Below are positions 8,699 to 16,232 of a stretch of 64,000 nucleotides of DNA, one piece after another. The stretch covers positions 124,001 through 188,000 of the forward strand of contig JAFIGS010000012.1 of NCBI GenBank assembly GCA_017849615.1, given 5' to 3'. The notes under the pieces were generated by a model, which saw only the letters and a list, made by a program, of their open reading frames with translations, did not search any database and had not been told where the DNA came from. Every line of letters starts with the position of its first letter. Positions within the stretch are counted from its first letter, which is position 1. The position numbers and the translations under genes are program-made. This DNA is from Pseudolabrys sp. (GTDB lineage: Bacteria; Pseudomonadota; Alphaproteobacteria; Rhizobiales; Xanthobacteraceae).

Positions 8699-9010
8699 CT
8701 ATTCCTCTTCGCCGAAGCGGTCGGACACCAGCGCGCACAGGTCGTCGATCGCGGCCTGGGCGTCCTTGCCGGTGGCCTTGATGGCGATCTTCGAGCCGGG
8801 GCCGGCGGCCAGCATCATCAGCCCCATGATCGAGGTGGCGCCGACGGTCTCGCCGCGGCAGGTGACGATGATGGCGGCGTCGTAGCGTTCGGCGTGCTGC
8901 ACGAACTTGGCGGAGGCCCTCGCGTGCAGGCCCTTTTTGTTGACGATCTCGACCTCGCGGCTGACGCCGGCGCCGTGGGGATCGGGGGCCTCGCTCCGCG
9001 GCAGCGTCAT
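8699..9010 (-). CDS. ptsH: HPr phosphocarrier protein of the nitrogen-type PTS
   Basis: This cytoplasmic phosphocarrier has 103 residues, with an N-terminal extension of about 15 residues before the HPr fold. NKKGLHARAS carries the phosphorylated His (residue 29, equivalent to His15), and ATSIMGLMMLA carries the Ser (residue 60, equivalent to Ser46) that HPr kinase modifies. Its start codon overlaps the EIIA stop (ATGA), indicating translational coupling. Together with EIIA and HPr kinase it forms the incomplete PTS of alphaproteobacteria, which lacks sugar permeases and reports PEP and nitrogen status to regulators rather than importing sugar. Enzyme I is not in the window. Confidence 0.95.
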   Translation of the reverse strand: MTLPRSEAPDPHGAGVSREVEIVNKKGLHARASAKFVQHAERYDAAIIVTCRGETVGATSIMGLMMLAAGPGSKIAIKATGKDAQAAIDDLCALVSDRFGEEE

Positions 9011-9408
9011 TTGCCGTTAAGCACGCGGCTGGCGATGGTACAGTATTTGCGGCCGGCTTCCTGGGCCGCGGCCACCGCGTCTTCCAGCGGACTGGTTTCG
9101 CGCACCTTGGCCAGCTTGATCAGCATCGGCAGATTGATGCCGGCGAGCACCTCGACCTTGGGCTGGCTCATCACCGAAATGGCGAGGTTGGAGGGGGTGC
9201 CGCCGAACATGTCGGTCAGGATGGCGACGCCCTCGCCGGAATCCACGCGTTTGACGGCGTCGAGAATGTTGGTGCGACATTGCTCGGCGTCATCATCGGG
9301 GCCGATGGTGACAGCCTCGATCTGGGTTTGCGGACCCACGACATGTTCAAGGGCCGAGCGAAACTCAGTGGCGAGCCGCCCGTGGGTCACTAATACGAGG
9401 CCGATCAT
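9007..9408 (-). CDS. manX: PTS EIIA, mannose family
   Basis: This 133-residue protein starts MIGLVLVTHGRLA; His9 in the V-T-H-G motif is the phosphorylation site of mannose-family EIIA domains. The middle segment AILTDMFGGTPSNLA is the family's most conserved region. GAGGAG lies seven bases before the chosen ATG, so the longer upstream reading frame is rejected. It lacks EIIB/C partners, as is usual for the alphaproteobacterial regulatory PTS, where it is known in related bacteria to influence the ChvG/ChvI system and PEP metabolism. It is translationally coupled to HPr downstream and lies 255 bases after HPr kinase. Confidence 0.95.
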   Translation of the reverse strand: MIGLVLVTHGRLATEFRSALEHVVGPQTQIEAVTIGPDDDAEQCRTNILDAVKRVDSGEGVAILTDMFGGTPSNLAISVMSQPKVEVLAGINLPMLIKLAKVRETSPLEDAVAAAQEAGRKYCTIASRVLNGK

Positions 9409-9663
9409 TCCGAACTCCTCGCGGGCGCCTTGTTGTTGTTGCGCCGCACGATTGGGGGCGCATTGAGGCGCATCCGCAGCCCCGTTGCAAGGGCTTGACT
9501 TGCTATATAGGCGTTCTGCTGCAACGCGGGAAGGCGATGTCAAAGCGCGCTCTATCTGGGGTTCCTGCTGCCGAAATCTACGCCCGGCATGGTTAATTTT
9601 CCTTAAGGAACGAGGGGCGACGAGGTACTCCAGCCTTGAATTGCGGTCAATTCCCCTTGCCGG

Positions 9664-10113
9664 CTATCCCCCGGTCATCGGGCGCGAGGTCAGGAAAGCA
9701 ACGATCAGGGGCAGGGGATTGTCCCCGGCTGCGACGGTAAGCCGCGGTAAATTGATACCAAAAATGTCGGTTTGGGCGGTTTTTCCGGGTGGAAGCCGCT
9801 CGGCGTCGGCGGCGCCGAGATCCGTGACCAGCCCGACGGCGGCCACCGGCTCATAGGGCAGCCGCCGGATACCGAGGCCGCGGACTTCGATCAGGCCGGC
9901 TAGCGCCGGAGCTGGCCGCACCAGCAGGCGTCCGCCGCGGGCCTCCAGGAGACAGCGATCGTCGGCGACCAGCCGGGTAAAGCGCAGCGGGCCCGGCGTT
10001 TGCGCATTGATCAGCGCCCAGGCCAGCCGCGACTTGCCGGCGCCGGAGGCGCCGCGGATCAGCACGGCCGTGGCGCCGATCAGGACGGCGGAGGCGTGGG
10101 TGGTGTCTGACAT
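9664..10113 (-). CDS. hprK: HPr kinase/phosphorylase, short alphaproteobacterial form
   Basis: This ATP-dependent HPr serine kinase has 149 residues and consists of the C-terminal catalytic domain only; the N-terminal domain of Firmicute enzymes is absent, as is normal in alphaproteobacteria. The Walker A loop GASGAGKS is at residues 21-28, the metal-binding VADDR segment follows, and the signature LIEVRGLGIRRLPY is near residues 88-101. The ATG giving MSDTTHAS is used; the upstream in-frame extension is encoded by a dispersed repeat. The gene lies between chvG and the EIIA/HPr pair on the same strand, the order found in many Rhizobiales. Confidence 0.93.
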   Translation of the reverse strand: MSDTTHASAVLIGATAVLIRGASGAGKSRLAWALINAQTPGPLRFTRLVADDRCLLEARGGRLLVRPAPALAGLIEVRGLGIRRLPYEPVAAVGLVTDLGAADAERLPPGKTAQTDIFGINLPRLTVAAGDNPLPLIVAFLTSRPMTGG

Positions 10114-10116
10114 GTT

Positions 10117-10273
10117 GTCATTCCGGGGCGCGGCCGAAGGCCGCGAGCCCGGAATCCATAACCCCTGTGAAGGTCTTTGGCACGGCATTCATTGTGCAAG
10201 GCTGCGGCGTATGGATTCCGGGTTCGCGTCCATGGCGCGTCGACGACGCGCTATGGACGCGCCCCGGAATGAC
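10117..10273. repeat. ATTCCGG-type dispersed inverted repeat
   Basis: The element begins GTCATTCCGGGGCGCG and ends CGCGCCCCGGAATGAC, with internal CCCGGAATCCAT and ATGGATTCCGGG arms. It fills the spacer between chvG and hprK. Related copies lie at 42631-42732 and 53854-53935. No ORF or transposase is associated. Confidence 0.75.
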
Positions 10274-10280
10274 GAAGTTG

Positions 10281-12128
10281 CTACTTCCCCGGCAGGCGCA
10301 CGACGAAGCGGGCGCCGAGGATGCGCGGCTCCGCGTCCGGCTTGTCGCCCGGCTTGGCCGCCGCGATGCGGTTCTCGGCGCGGATCGAGCCGCCATGGGC
10401 TTCGACGATCTGCTTGGAGATCGACAGGCCGAGACCGGAGTTCTGGCCGAAGCCCTGATGCGGCCGGTCGGTATAGAAGCGCTCGAATACCTTCTCCATG
10501 GCGTCGGGCTGGATGCCCGGGCCGTCGTCATCGACCAGGATCTCGATATCGCTTTTCAGCTTGCGACAGGTCACGCGCACGGTGCCGCCTTCGGGCGAGA
10601 ACGAGCGCGCATTGTCGATGAGGTTCGACACCACCTGACCGAGCCGCGAGTCATGGCCGGGCATTTTGAACTGCGAGGGCTGGCCGCCTTCGAAAGTCAG
10701 CGTCACCTTGGCCTTGCCGGCGTTCACCTCGTTGGCGGTCGAGACCAGCGCATCGAGCAGCCTGCCGAGATCGACGACCGCGACTTCCTGCCGCTGCAGC
10801 TCGGCATCGAGCCGGCTCGCATCGGAAATGTCGGTGATCAGGCGGTTGAGGCGCTTGACGTCGTGCTGGATGACTTCGAGCAACCGCGCGCGGTTGGCCT
10901 CGGTCTTGGCCATCGGCAAGGTCTCGACCGCCGAGCGCAGCGAGGTCAGCGGATTCTTCAGTTCGTGCGACACGTCGGCGGCGAAGCTCTCGATCGCCTC
11001 GATGCGGCTATATAGCGCATTGGTCATGTCGCGCAGCGCGCCGGACAGTTCGCCGATTTCGTCGCGGCGGCCGGTGAAATCCGGAATCTCGACGCGCGTC
11101 TTGATGCGGCGGCGCACGCGCTCTGCGGCGTCGGCCAGACGCCGCACCGGGCCGGCGATGGTGCCGGCGAGCAGGATCGACAGCAGCACCATCACGCCGG
11201 CGGCGACGAGGAACACCTTGACGATGGCGAGACGCTCCGCCTCCACCATGTCGTCGATGTCGGCGCCTTGCGTCGACAGCATCAGCGCGCCGCGCACCGC
11301 GCGGAAACGTTGTACCGGCACGGCGACCGAGACGATGACTTCGCCGCGGTCGTTGACGCGCACTTCGCTGGCGTGCAGGCCGGCGAGCGCCTGCCGCACT
11401 TCGCCGTAGCCTTTGCCGTTTTCCGGCCCGAGTTCGCGATAGGGCGGCAGGTCGCCGCGGCCGAGCCAGCGGCGGATGGCGATGTAGCCGCGCTCCATCA
11501 GGCCGGGCTCGACGGCGGTCGGCGAGGGCAGGTCGAAACGCAGGACGTCGCCGCGGCCGTAGAGATTGCGGCTGTCGAGAATGAGCACGCCGTCGCGGTC
11601 GTAGATGCGGGCGCGGGTCTTGGTCGGCGAAACGAGGCGGCGCAGCACCGGTGCGACGCGCTCGGGATTGATCGGGAATTCGATGCCGGACAGCGAATCC
11701 TCCGACGGGCCGTAGCTCTCGCCGGCCTGGAGTTCGAGCAGACGGTCGGGGTCGATGGTGACGGCGTCGCTTTCCACCGTCGCCGATGCGGCAATGGCGC
11801 CGGCGATGATCTCGCTCTGCACCAGCAGGCTCTGCACGCGGGCGTCGATCAGGCCGGCGCGGAATTGCGACAGATACATCACGCCGAACAGCAGCGCGCA
11901 CAGGCCGGCGAGGTTGAGGAAGACGATGCGGCGGGTGAGGCTGGAGAAGCTCAGCGTGACGAAGAAAGACCAGGCCGAGCCGAGCATGCGGCGCAGGCTC
12001 CAGTCGCGCTTCGCCGAAGCGGCGGCGGGCGCGTCGCCTTCCGTCGCTGCCTCGGCTTCGCGTGCCTGCTGCTCTGCGGTTCGATCGAGCACGATGTCTT
12101 GTCCAGCGGTCACTCGCGAATGCGACAT
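10281..12128 (-). CDS. chvG: ChvG/ExoS-type sensor histidine kinase
   Basis: This inner-membrane sensor of 615 residues belongs to the ChvG-ChvI two-component system, which responds to acid and envelope stress in Rhizobiales. Transmembrane helices lie near residues 67-88 and 303-327, bracketing a periplasmic sensor domain of about 210 residues; a HAMP domain follows (about 327-380). The H-box SFAADVSHELKNPLTSLRS places the phosphorylated His at residue 388. The N-box NLIDNA, G1 DDDGPGI and G2 GLGLSISKQIV motifs are intact. The cytoplasmic N-terminal tail of about 60 residues is typical of ChvG. chvI lies upstream on the same strand, separated by a C/G-rich repeat. Confidence 0.95.
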   Translation of the reverse strand: MSHSRVTAGQDIVLDRTAEQQAREAEAATEGDAPAAASAKRDWSLRRMLGSAWSFFVTLSFSSLTRRIVFLNLAGLCALLFGVMYLSQFRAGLIDARVQSLLVQSEIIAGAIAASATVESDAVTIDPDRLLELQAGESYGPSEDSLSGIEFPINPERVAPVLRRLVSPTKTRARIYDRDGVLILDSRNLYGRGDVLRFDLPSPTAVEPGLMERGYIAIRRWLGRGDLPPYRELGPENGKGYGEVRQALAGLHASEVRVNDRGEVIVSVAVPVQRFRAVRGALMLSTQGADIDDMVEAERLAIVKVFLVAAGVMVLLSILLAGTIAGPVRRLADAAERVRRRIKTRVEIPDFTGRRDEIGELSGALRDMTNALYSRIEAIESFAADVSHELKNPLTSLRSAVETLPMAKTEANRARLLEVIQHDVKRLNRLITDISDASRLDAELQRQEVAVVDLGRLLDALVSTANEVNAGKAKVTLTFEGGQPSQFKMPGHDSRLGQVVSNLIDNARSFSPEGGTVRVTCRKLKSDIEILVDDDGPGIQPDAMEKVFERFYTDRPHQGFGQNSGLGLSISKQIVEAHGGSIRAENRIAAAKPGDKPDAEPRILGARFVVRLPGK

Positions 12129-12158
12129 TAGCCGAAGCTGTGGCCGCGCGCACGGCGC

Positions 12159-12276
12159 GCTCCCTCTCCCCGCTGGGGAGAGGGCTGGGGTGAGGGGGCA
12201 AGTGAGCCAGCGAGATTGTAACCCCTCACCCGACGCACTTCGTGCGTCGACCTCTCCCTATGGGAGAGGTGAAGAA
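12159..12276. repeat. C/G-rich dispersed repeat, chvI-chvG spacer
   Basis: The element begins GCTCCCTCTCCCC and ends GGGAGAGGTGAAGAA, with an internal GACGCACTTCGTGCGTC hairpin. It fills nearly the whole gap between chvI and chvG. The copy before polA (29094-29203) is closely similar from end to end, and the same motifs occur inside polA. Confidence 0.75.
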
Positions 12277-12279
12277 CGA

Positions 12280-12978
12280 TTATTCCTTGAAGCGATAGCC
12301 GACGCCGTAGAGCGTCTCGATCATTTCGAAGTCGTCGTCGACCTGCTTGAACTTCTTGCGCAGGCGCTTGATGTGGCTGTCGATGGTGCGGTCGTCCACA
12401 TAGACCTGATCGTCATAGGCGGCGTCCATCAGCGCGTTGCGGCTCTTGACCACGCCGGGGCGGGTGGCGAGCGCCTGCAGGATCAGGAATTCGGTGACGG
12501 TGAGCGTCACCGGCTCGCCCTTCCAGGTGCAGGTGTGGCGCTCCGGGTCCATGCGCAGCAGGCCGCGCTCGAGAACCTTGGTGGTGTCGATTTCCTTCGG
12601 CGCGGCGCCGTCCTTCGGCGTGGCGCGGCGCAGCACGGCCTTGACGCGCTCGACCAGCAGGCGCTGGGAGAACGGTTTGCGGATGAAATCGTCGGCGCCC
12701 ATCTTGAGGCCGAACAACTCGTCGATCTCCTCGTCCTTGGAGGTGAGGAAGATGACCGGAACATCGGATTTCTGGCGCAGCCGGCGCAATGTCTCCATGC
12801 CGTCCATGCGCGGCATCTTGATGTCGAGAATGGCGAGGTCCGGCGGCGAGGTCTTGAACCCGTCGATGGCGGAGGCGCCGTCGGTATAGGTCATGATCCG
12901 ATAGCCTTCGGCCTCGAGTGCCATGGACACCGAGGTCAGGATATTGCGGTCATCGTCCACGAGCGCGATGGTTGGCAT
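12280..12978 (-). CDS. chvI: ChvI-type response regulator, OmpR family
   Basis: This DNA-binding response regulator has 232 residues. The receiver domain has the acidic triad VDDDRN at residues 7-12, the phospho-acceptor Asp52 in [13 protein letters not shown], and the FLTSKDEE segment with the conserved Lys. The C-terminal winged helix contains [17 protein letters not shown] and [16 protein letters not shown], typical of ChvI. AGAAGGGG precedes the ATG. It pairs with ChvG downstream. In related bacteria ChvI controls exopolysaccharide, motility and acid-response genes; whether it controls pckA or the Tad genes here is not shown by the sequence. Confidence 0.96.
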   Translation of the reverse strand: MPTIALVDDDRNILTSVSMALEAEGYRIMTYTDGASAIDGFKTSPPDLAILDIKMPRMDGMETLRRLRQKSDVPVIFLTSKDEEIDELFGLKMGADDFIRKPFSQRLLVERVKAVLRRATPKDGAAPKEIDTTKVLERGLLRMDPERHTCTWKGEPVTLTVTEFLILQALATRPGVVKSRNALMDAAYDDQVYVDDRTIDSHIKRLRKKFKQVDDDFEMIETLYGVGYRFKE

Positions 12979-13134
12979 GAAAGCCCCTTCTGACGGTGTC
13001 GTCCCGCGCGATTTGAAGCCTGCAAACGGGGTTCGAATTGTGGCCTCTTTGCAACAACTATGTGATTCTGGGCCGAATTCAAGGGCAATTGGCGGGAAAA
13101 AGGCCCGGATTTCAATGTGCGAGGCGCGACGATC

Positions 13135-13929
13135 ATGAGCGAACGAACGAGCCCTCTCCCCGGTTCCATGCCCGGCCGTCTGCCGGAGAACGCTGCGCCC
13201 CCGGCCGACTTCGCGCCCGCGCCGGCCGCGCGGGACCTGTTGCGGCGGATCCGTTCGGGAACCCTGGCGACGCTGGATCGGAATACCGGGCACCCCTTCG
13301 CCTCGCTGGTGAACATCGGAACCGACGCCGACGGCTCGCCGGCGATCCTGATCTCGCGGCTGTCCACCCACACCGCCAATCTCGAGGCCGATGGCCGCGC
13401 CTCGATCATGCTGGCGGAAACCGGGAAAGGCGACGCGCTCGCCCATCCGCGGCTGACCGTGCTGGGCAGCTTTGCTCCGCTCGCGCGCGGTGCCGCCGAC
13501 GAAACGCGGCTGCGCCGGCGCTTTCTGGCGCACCATCCCAAGTCGGAGCTTTATGCCGGCTTCGCCGACTTCGCGTTGTGGCGGATGAAGGTGGTGTCGG
13601 CGCATTTGAACGGCGGATTCGCCCGCGCCGCCGATCTGGCAGCCGCCGACGTGCTGACCGATGTTGCGGACGCACAGGCGCTGATCGATGCCGAGGAAGG
13701 CGCGGTCGCGCACATGAACGAGGATCACGCCGCCGCGCTCAACCTCTACGCGGTCAAGCTGTGCGGCGCGCCGGATGGCATCTGGCGCTGCACCGGCATC
13801 GATCCCGACGGCATCGATCTGCAGAACGGGCCGTTGTCATTGCGGTTGCCGTTTCCGCACCGTGTCGTCCACGCCGACGTTCTGCGTGCGGTATTGAAGA
13901 GTCTGGCCGAACAAGCCCGGGCGATGTGA
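13135..13929 (+). CDS. HugZ-like FMN-binding split-barrel protein with DUF2470 domain
   Basis: The protein has about 264 residues. Residues 30-170 form a pyridoxamine-5-phosphate-oxidase-like split barrel ([20 protein letters not shown], then [20 protein letters not shown]). Residues 178-255 match DUF2470 ([20 protein letters not shown]). This pairing is typical of HugZ/HutZ-type haem-utilisation proteins and related flavin reductases; a haem role is possible but no haem-uptake gene is nearby. The ATG is preceded by GAGGCG. It is divergent from chvI and lies between chvI and pckA, two genes that are often closer neighbours. Confidence 0.8.
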   Translation: MSERTSPLPGSMPGRLPENAAPPADFAPAPAARDLLRRIRSGTLATLDRNTGHPFASLVNIGTDADGSPAILISRLSTHTANLEADGRASIMLAETGKGDALAHPRLTVLGSFAPLARGAADETRLRRRFLAHHPKSELYAGFADFALWRMKVVSAHLNGGFARAADLAAADVLTDVADAQALIDAEEGAVAHMNEDHAAALNLYAVKLCGAPDGIWRCTGIDPDGIDLQNGPLSLRLPFPHRVVHADVLRAVLKSLAEQARAM

Positions 13930-13952
13930 CTGTTTTTGTCGCTGTGCACCAT

Positions 13953-13977
13953 TGATCAGTCATCATATGACTCATCA
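13953..13977. promoter_or_regulatory. 25-base palindrome upstream of pckA
   Basis: The arms TGATCAGTCAT and ATGACTCATCA match at 10 of 11 positions around a three-base centre. The site lies 24 bases after the HugZ-like gene and 213 bases before the pckA start. It has no following T-run, so a dimeric repressor or activator site fits better than a terminator. pckA is under a LacI-type regulator (PckR) in Sinorhizobium; whether this site is related is not known. Confidence 0.4.
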
Positions 13978-14189
13978 AGCTTTGTGAAACCCGCGGGCGG
14001 CTCGCAGCGTTAAGTCATTGATGCAGTGCAATGCCGGCCCTTTCTAATGCATGGCATTTGATCTTGGCATTCACGGCGCTGATGACTATGGTCGCGCGCC
14101 TTAGCAAGGTCATCAGACGAAAGTCTTAAATGGAATTCGGCCACAGCGGCCGCGGCGGGTAATTGCCCTGTCGGATCGGGAGAGTAAGC

Positions 14190-15812
14190 GTGCAGGAAAC
14201 GGGTGTACGGAATGCCGCATACGGCGCCGACAAGTTCGGCTTCACCGGACTTCAGGGCGTCAACTGGAACCTGACCGAGCCCAAGCTCTACGAACACGCC
14301 CTCATCAACGGCGAAGCCAACATCGTCGCGGGCGGCGCGCTTTGCGCCGAGACCGGCCATCACACCGGCCGCTCGCCGAAGGACAAGCACACCGTCGAAG
14401 ACGATTTGACGCGCGACGTTTTGTGGTGGGACGGCAACCGCAAGATGTCGAAGGAAAACTTCGACAATATGCTCGCCGACTTCCAGGCGCACTGCAAAGG
14501 CAAGACCCTGTTCGCGCAGGATCTGGTCGGCGGCGCCGACCCGACGCATCGGATCAAGGTGCGCGTGTTCACCGAACTCGCCTGGCACTCGCTGTTCATC
14601 CGTCAGCTTCTCATCCGTCCGGAGCGCGCGGCGCTCGCCGATTATGTGCCGGAGATGACGATCGTCGATCTGCCCTCGTTCAAGCCGGACGCCAAGCGTC
14701 ACGGCGGCCGCGAAGGCTCCGACACGATGGTGGCGATCGACTTCACGCGCAAGATCGTGCTGATCGCGGGCTCGTCCTATGCCGGCGAAATGAAGAAGTC
14801 GGTGTTCACCACGCTCAACTTCTATCTGCCGGCCAAGAACGTGATGCCGATGCACTGCTCCGCCAACGTCTCGAAGGACGGCAAGGAGAGCGCGCTTTTC
14901 TTCGGCCTGTCCGGCACCGGCAAGACCACGCTGTCGGCCGACCCGAACCGCATTCTCATCGGCGACGACGAGACCGGCTGGAGCGAGAACGGCATCTTCA
15001 ATTTCGAAGGCGGCTGCTACGCCAAGACCATCAAGCTCAGCCAGGAAGCCGAGCCGATGATCTGGGACGCCACCAACCGTTTCGGCTCGGTGCTTGAGAA
15101 CGTCGTGTTCGATCCGGATACGCGCGTGCCGGATTATGACGACGGCTCCAAGACCGAGAACACCCGCTCGGCCTATCCGCTCGATTTCATCCCGAACGCC
15201 TCGCGCACCGGCCGCGCCTCGCATCCGAAGAACATCATCTTCCTCACCGCCGACGCTTACGGCGTCATGCCGCCGGTCGCGAAGCTGACGCCCGAGCAGG
15301 CGATGTATCACTTCCTGTCGGGCTACACCGCGAAGGTGGCGGGCACCGAAAAGGGCCTCGTCGGCGTGCAGCCGGAATTCTCGACCTGCTTCGGCTCGCC
15401 GTTCCTGCCGCGCCACCCGTCGGTCTATGCCGACCTGCTCAAGGAATACATCAACAAGCACAATGTCGATGTCTGGCTGGTGAACTCCGGCTGGACCGGC
15501 GGCATTTACGGCGTCGGCCGCCGCATGCCGATCAAGGCGACGCGTACCCTGGTGACCGCGGCGCTGAACGGCTCGCTCAAGGATGCCGACTTCCGCACCG
15601 ATCCCTATTTCGGCTTCTCGGTGCCGACCTCGGTGCCGGGCGTCGAGCCGCACCTGCTTAACCCGTTCAAGACCTGGAAGGACAAGGCCGCGTTTGACAA
15701 GACCGCGCGCGAGCTGGTCGGCATGTTCCAGAAGAACTTCGAGAAGTACGAGAAGCACGTCTCGCCGGACATCCGCGCCGCCGCGCCGGAAGTGAAGATC
15801 GCGGCGGAGTAG
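14190..15812 (+). CDS. pckA: Phosphoenolpyruvate carboxykinase (ATP)
   Basis: This cytoplasmic enzyme converts oxaloacetate and ATP to phosphoenolpyruvate, CO2 and ADP, the entry step of gluconeogenesis from organic acids. It has about 540 residues, the normal length. Signatures are [10 protein letters not shown] near residue 55, the active-site MPMHCSANV, the P-loop [11 protein letters not shown] starting at residue 239, the metal-binding IGDDE and the adenine-binding [17 protein letters not shown] start is preferred: GGGAGAG lies six bases upstream and the N-terminus then matches the family. Its product PEP feeds the nearby regulatory PTS. A strong terminator follows. Confidence 0.97.
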   Translation: MQETGVRNAAYGADKFGFTGLQGVNWNLTEPKLYEHALINGEANIVAGGALCAETGHHTGRSPKDKHTVEDDLTRDVLWWDGNRKMSKENFDNMLADFQAHCKGKTLFAQDLVGGADPTHRIKVRVFTELAWHSLFIRQLLIRPERAALADYVPEMTIVDLPSFKPDAKRHGGREGSDTMVAIDFTRKIVLIAGSSYAGEMKKSVFTTLNFYLPAKNVMPMHCSANVSKDGKESALFFGLSGTGKTTLSADPNRILIGDDETGWSENGIFNFEGGCYAKTIKLSQEAEPMIWDATNRFGSVLENVVFDPDTRVPDYDDGSKTENTRSAYPLDFIPNASRTGRASHPKNIIFLTADAYGVMPPVAKLTPEQAMYHFLSGYTAKVAGTEKGLVGVQPEFSTCFGSPFLPRHPSVYADLLKEYINKHNVDVWLVNSGWTGGIYGVGRRMPIKATRTLVTAALNGSLKDADFRTDPYFGFSVPTSVPGVEPHLLNPFKTWKDKAAFDKTARELVGMFQKNFEKYEKHVSPDIRAAAPEVKIAAE

Positions 15813-15830
15813 GCGCGCGCTTGCAAAAGA

Positions 15831-15864
15831 TAAAAAGGGCGGCCTCATGGGCCGCCTTTTTTTT
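15831..15864 (+). terminator. Rho-independent terminator of pckA
   Basis: The stem GGCGGCC/GGCCGCC with a five-base loop is flanked by an A-run on the left and eight T residues on the right, 18 bases past the pckA stop. The A-run means it could also end the convergent small gene. Confidence 0.9.
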
Positions 15865-16117
15865 ATGCCGAGTGCGAGGGGCTGCCTTCGAGCGCGGCCT
15901 TGTAGACGGCGCGGCGATAGACATGCGTCGTGCGCTGCCAGCGAACCAGCGACATGGTTTGCGCCGATGCTTCGCGCAGGGCCTGGAGCGCTTCGTCGAG
16001 CGCGATGCGCGAGGCCTGATCCCGGGCGGCGAGGCCGGCGGCGCTTGCGACGCGGTCCATGAGAATATCGCGGCGCGCGCTATTCGGGGCGGCGGCGGGG
16101 CGGGCAGGGTCGGCCAT
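15863..16117 (-). CDS. Small hypothetical protein, 84 residues
   Basis: I do not recognise this family. The product is Ala- and Arg-rich, probably helical and soluble, with no signal peptide, membrane segment or Cys. GGAGAG lies eight bases before the ATG, and the gene ends exactly at the pckA terminator, which suggests it is real. A TTAA-N7-TTTA sequence about 50 bases upstream of the start resembles a CtrA box. Its only neighbours are convergent pckA and, upstream, the end of the LTXXQ-protein gene, so context gives no function. Confidence 0.6.
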   Translation of the reverse strand: MADPARPAAAPNSARRDILMDRVASAAGLAARDQASRIALDEALQALREASAQTMSLVRWQRTTHVYRRAVYKAALEGSPSHSA

Positions 16118-16165
16118 AAGGTGCTCTCCGAGCAGGATCGGAGAGCAACTGTGGGATCCTCATGG

Positions 16166-16180
16166 TTAATAAACTATTTA
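16166..16180. promoter_or_regulatory. CtrA-box-like sequence before the 84-residue gene
   Basis: TTAA-N7-TTTA differs by one base from the TTAA-N7-TTAA consensus of the alphaproteobacterial cell-cycle regulator CtrA. It lies 49 bases upstream of the small minus-strand gene, in an AT-rich stretch that could hold its promoter. The match is short enough to occur by chance. Confidence 0.25.
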
Positions 16181-16195
16181 TAACGCCGAGAGCCC

Positions 16196-16220
16196 AAGGG
16201 CGGCCTTGGCGGCCGCCCTT
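16196..16220 (-). terminator. Hairpin after the LTXXQ-protein gene
   Basis: Perfect ten-base arms AAGGGCGGCC/GGCCGCCCTT close a five-base loop, 13 bases past the stop of the minus-strand LTXXQ gene. There is only a short T-run, so it may act with Rho or merely protect the 3' end. Confidence 0.55.
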
Positions 16221-16232
16221 GTCCTTGCTGCG

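Noticed and set aside
9594..9607. TTAA-N6-TTAA before the EIIA gene
   Set aside because: Spacing is six rather than the seven bases needed for a CtrA box, so it was not called a regulatory site.
9409..9663. Possible small gene between EIIA and hprK
   Set aside because: Open frames here run into hprK antisense or lack a ribosome-binding site; the stretch more likely holds the EIIA-HPr promoter.
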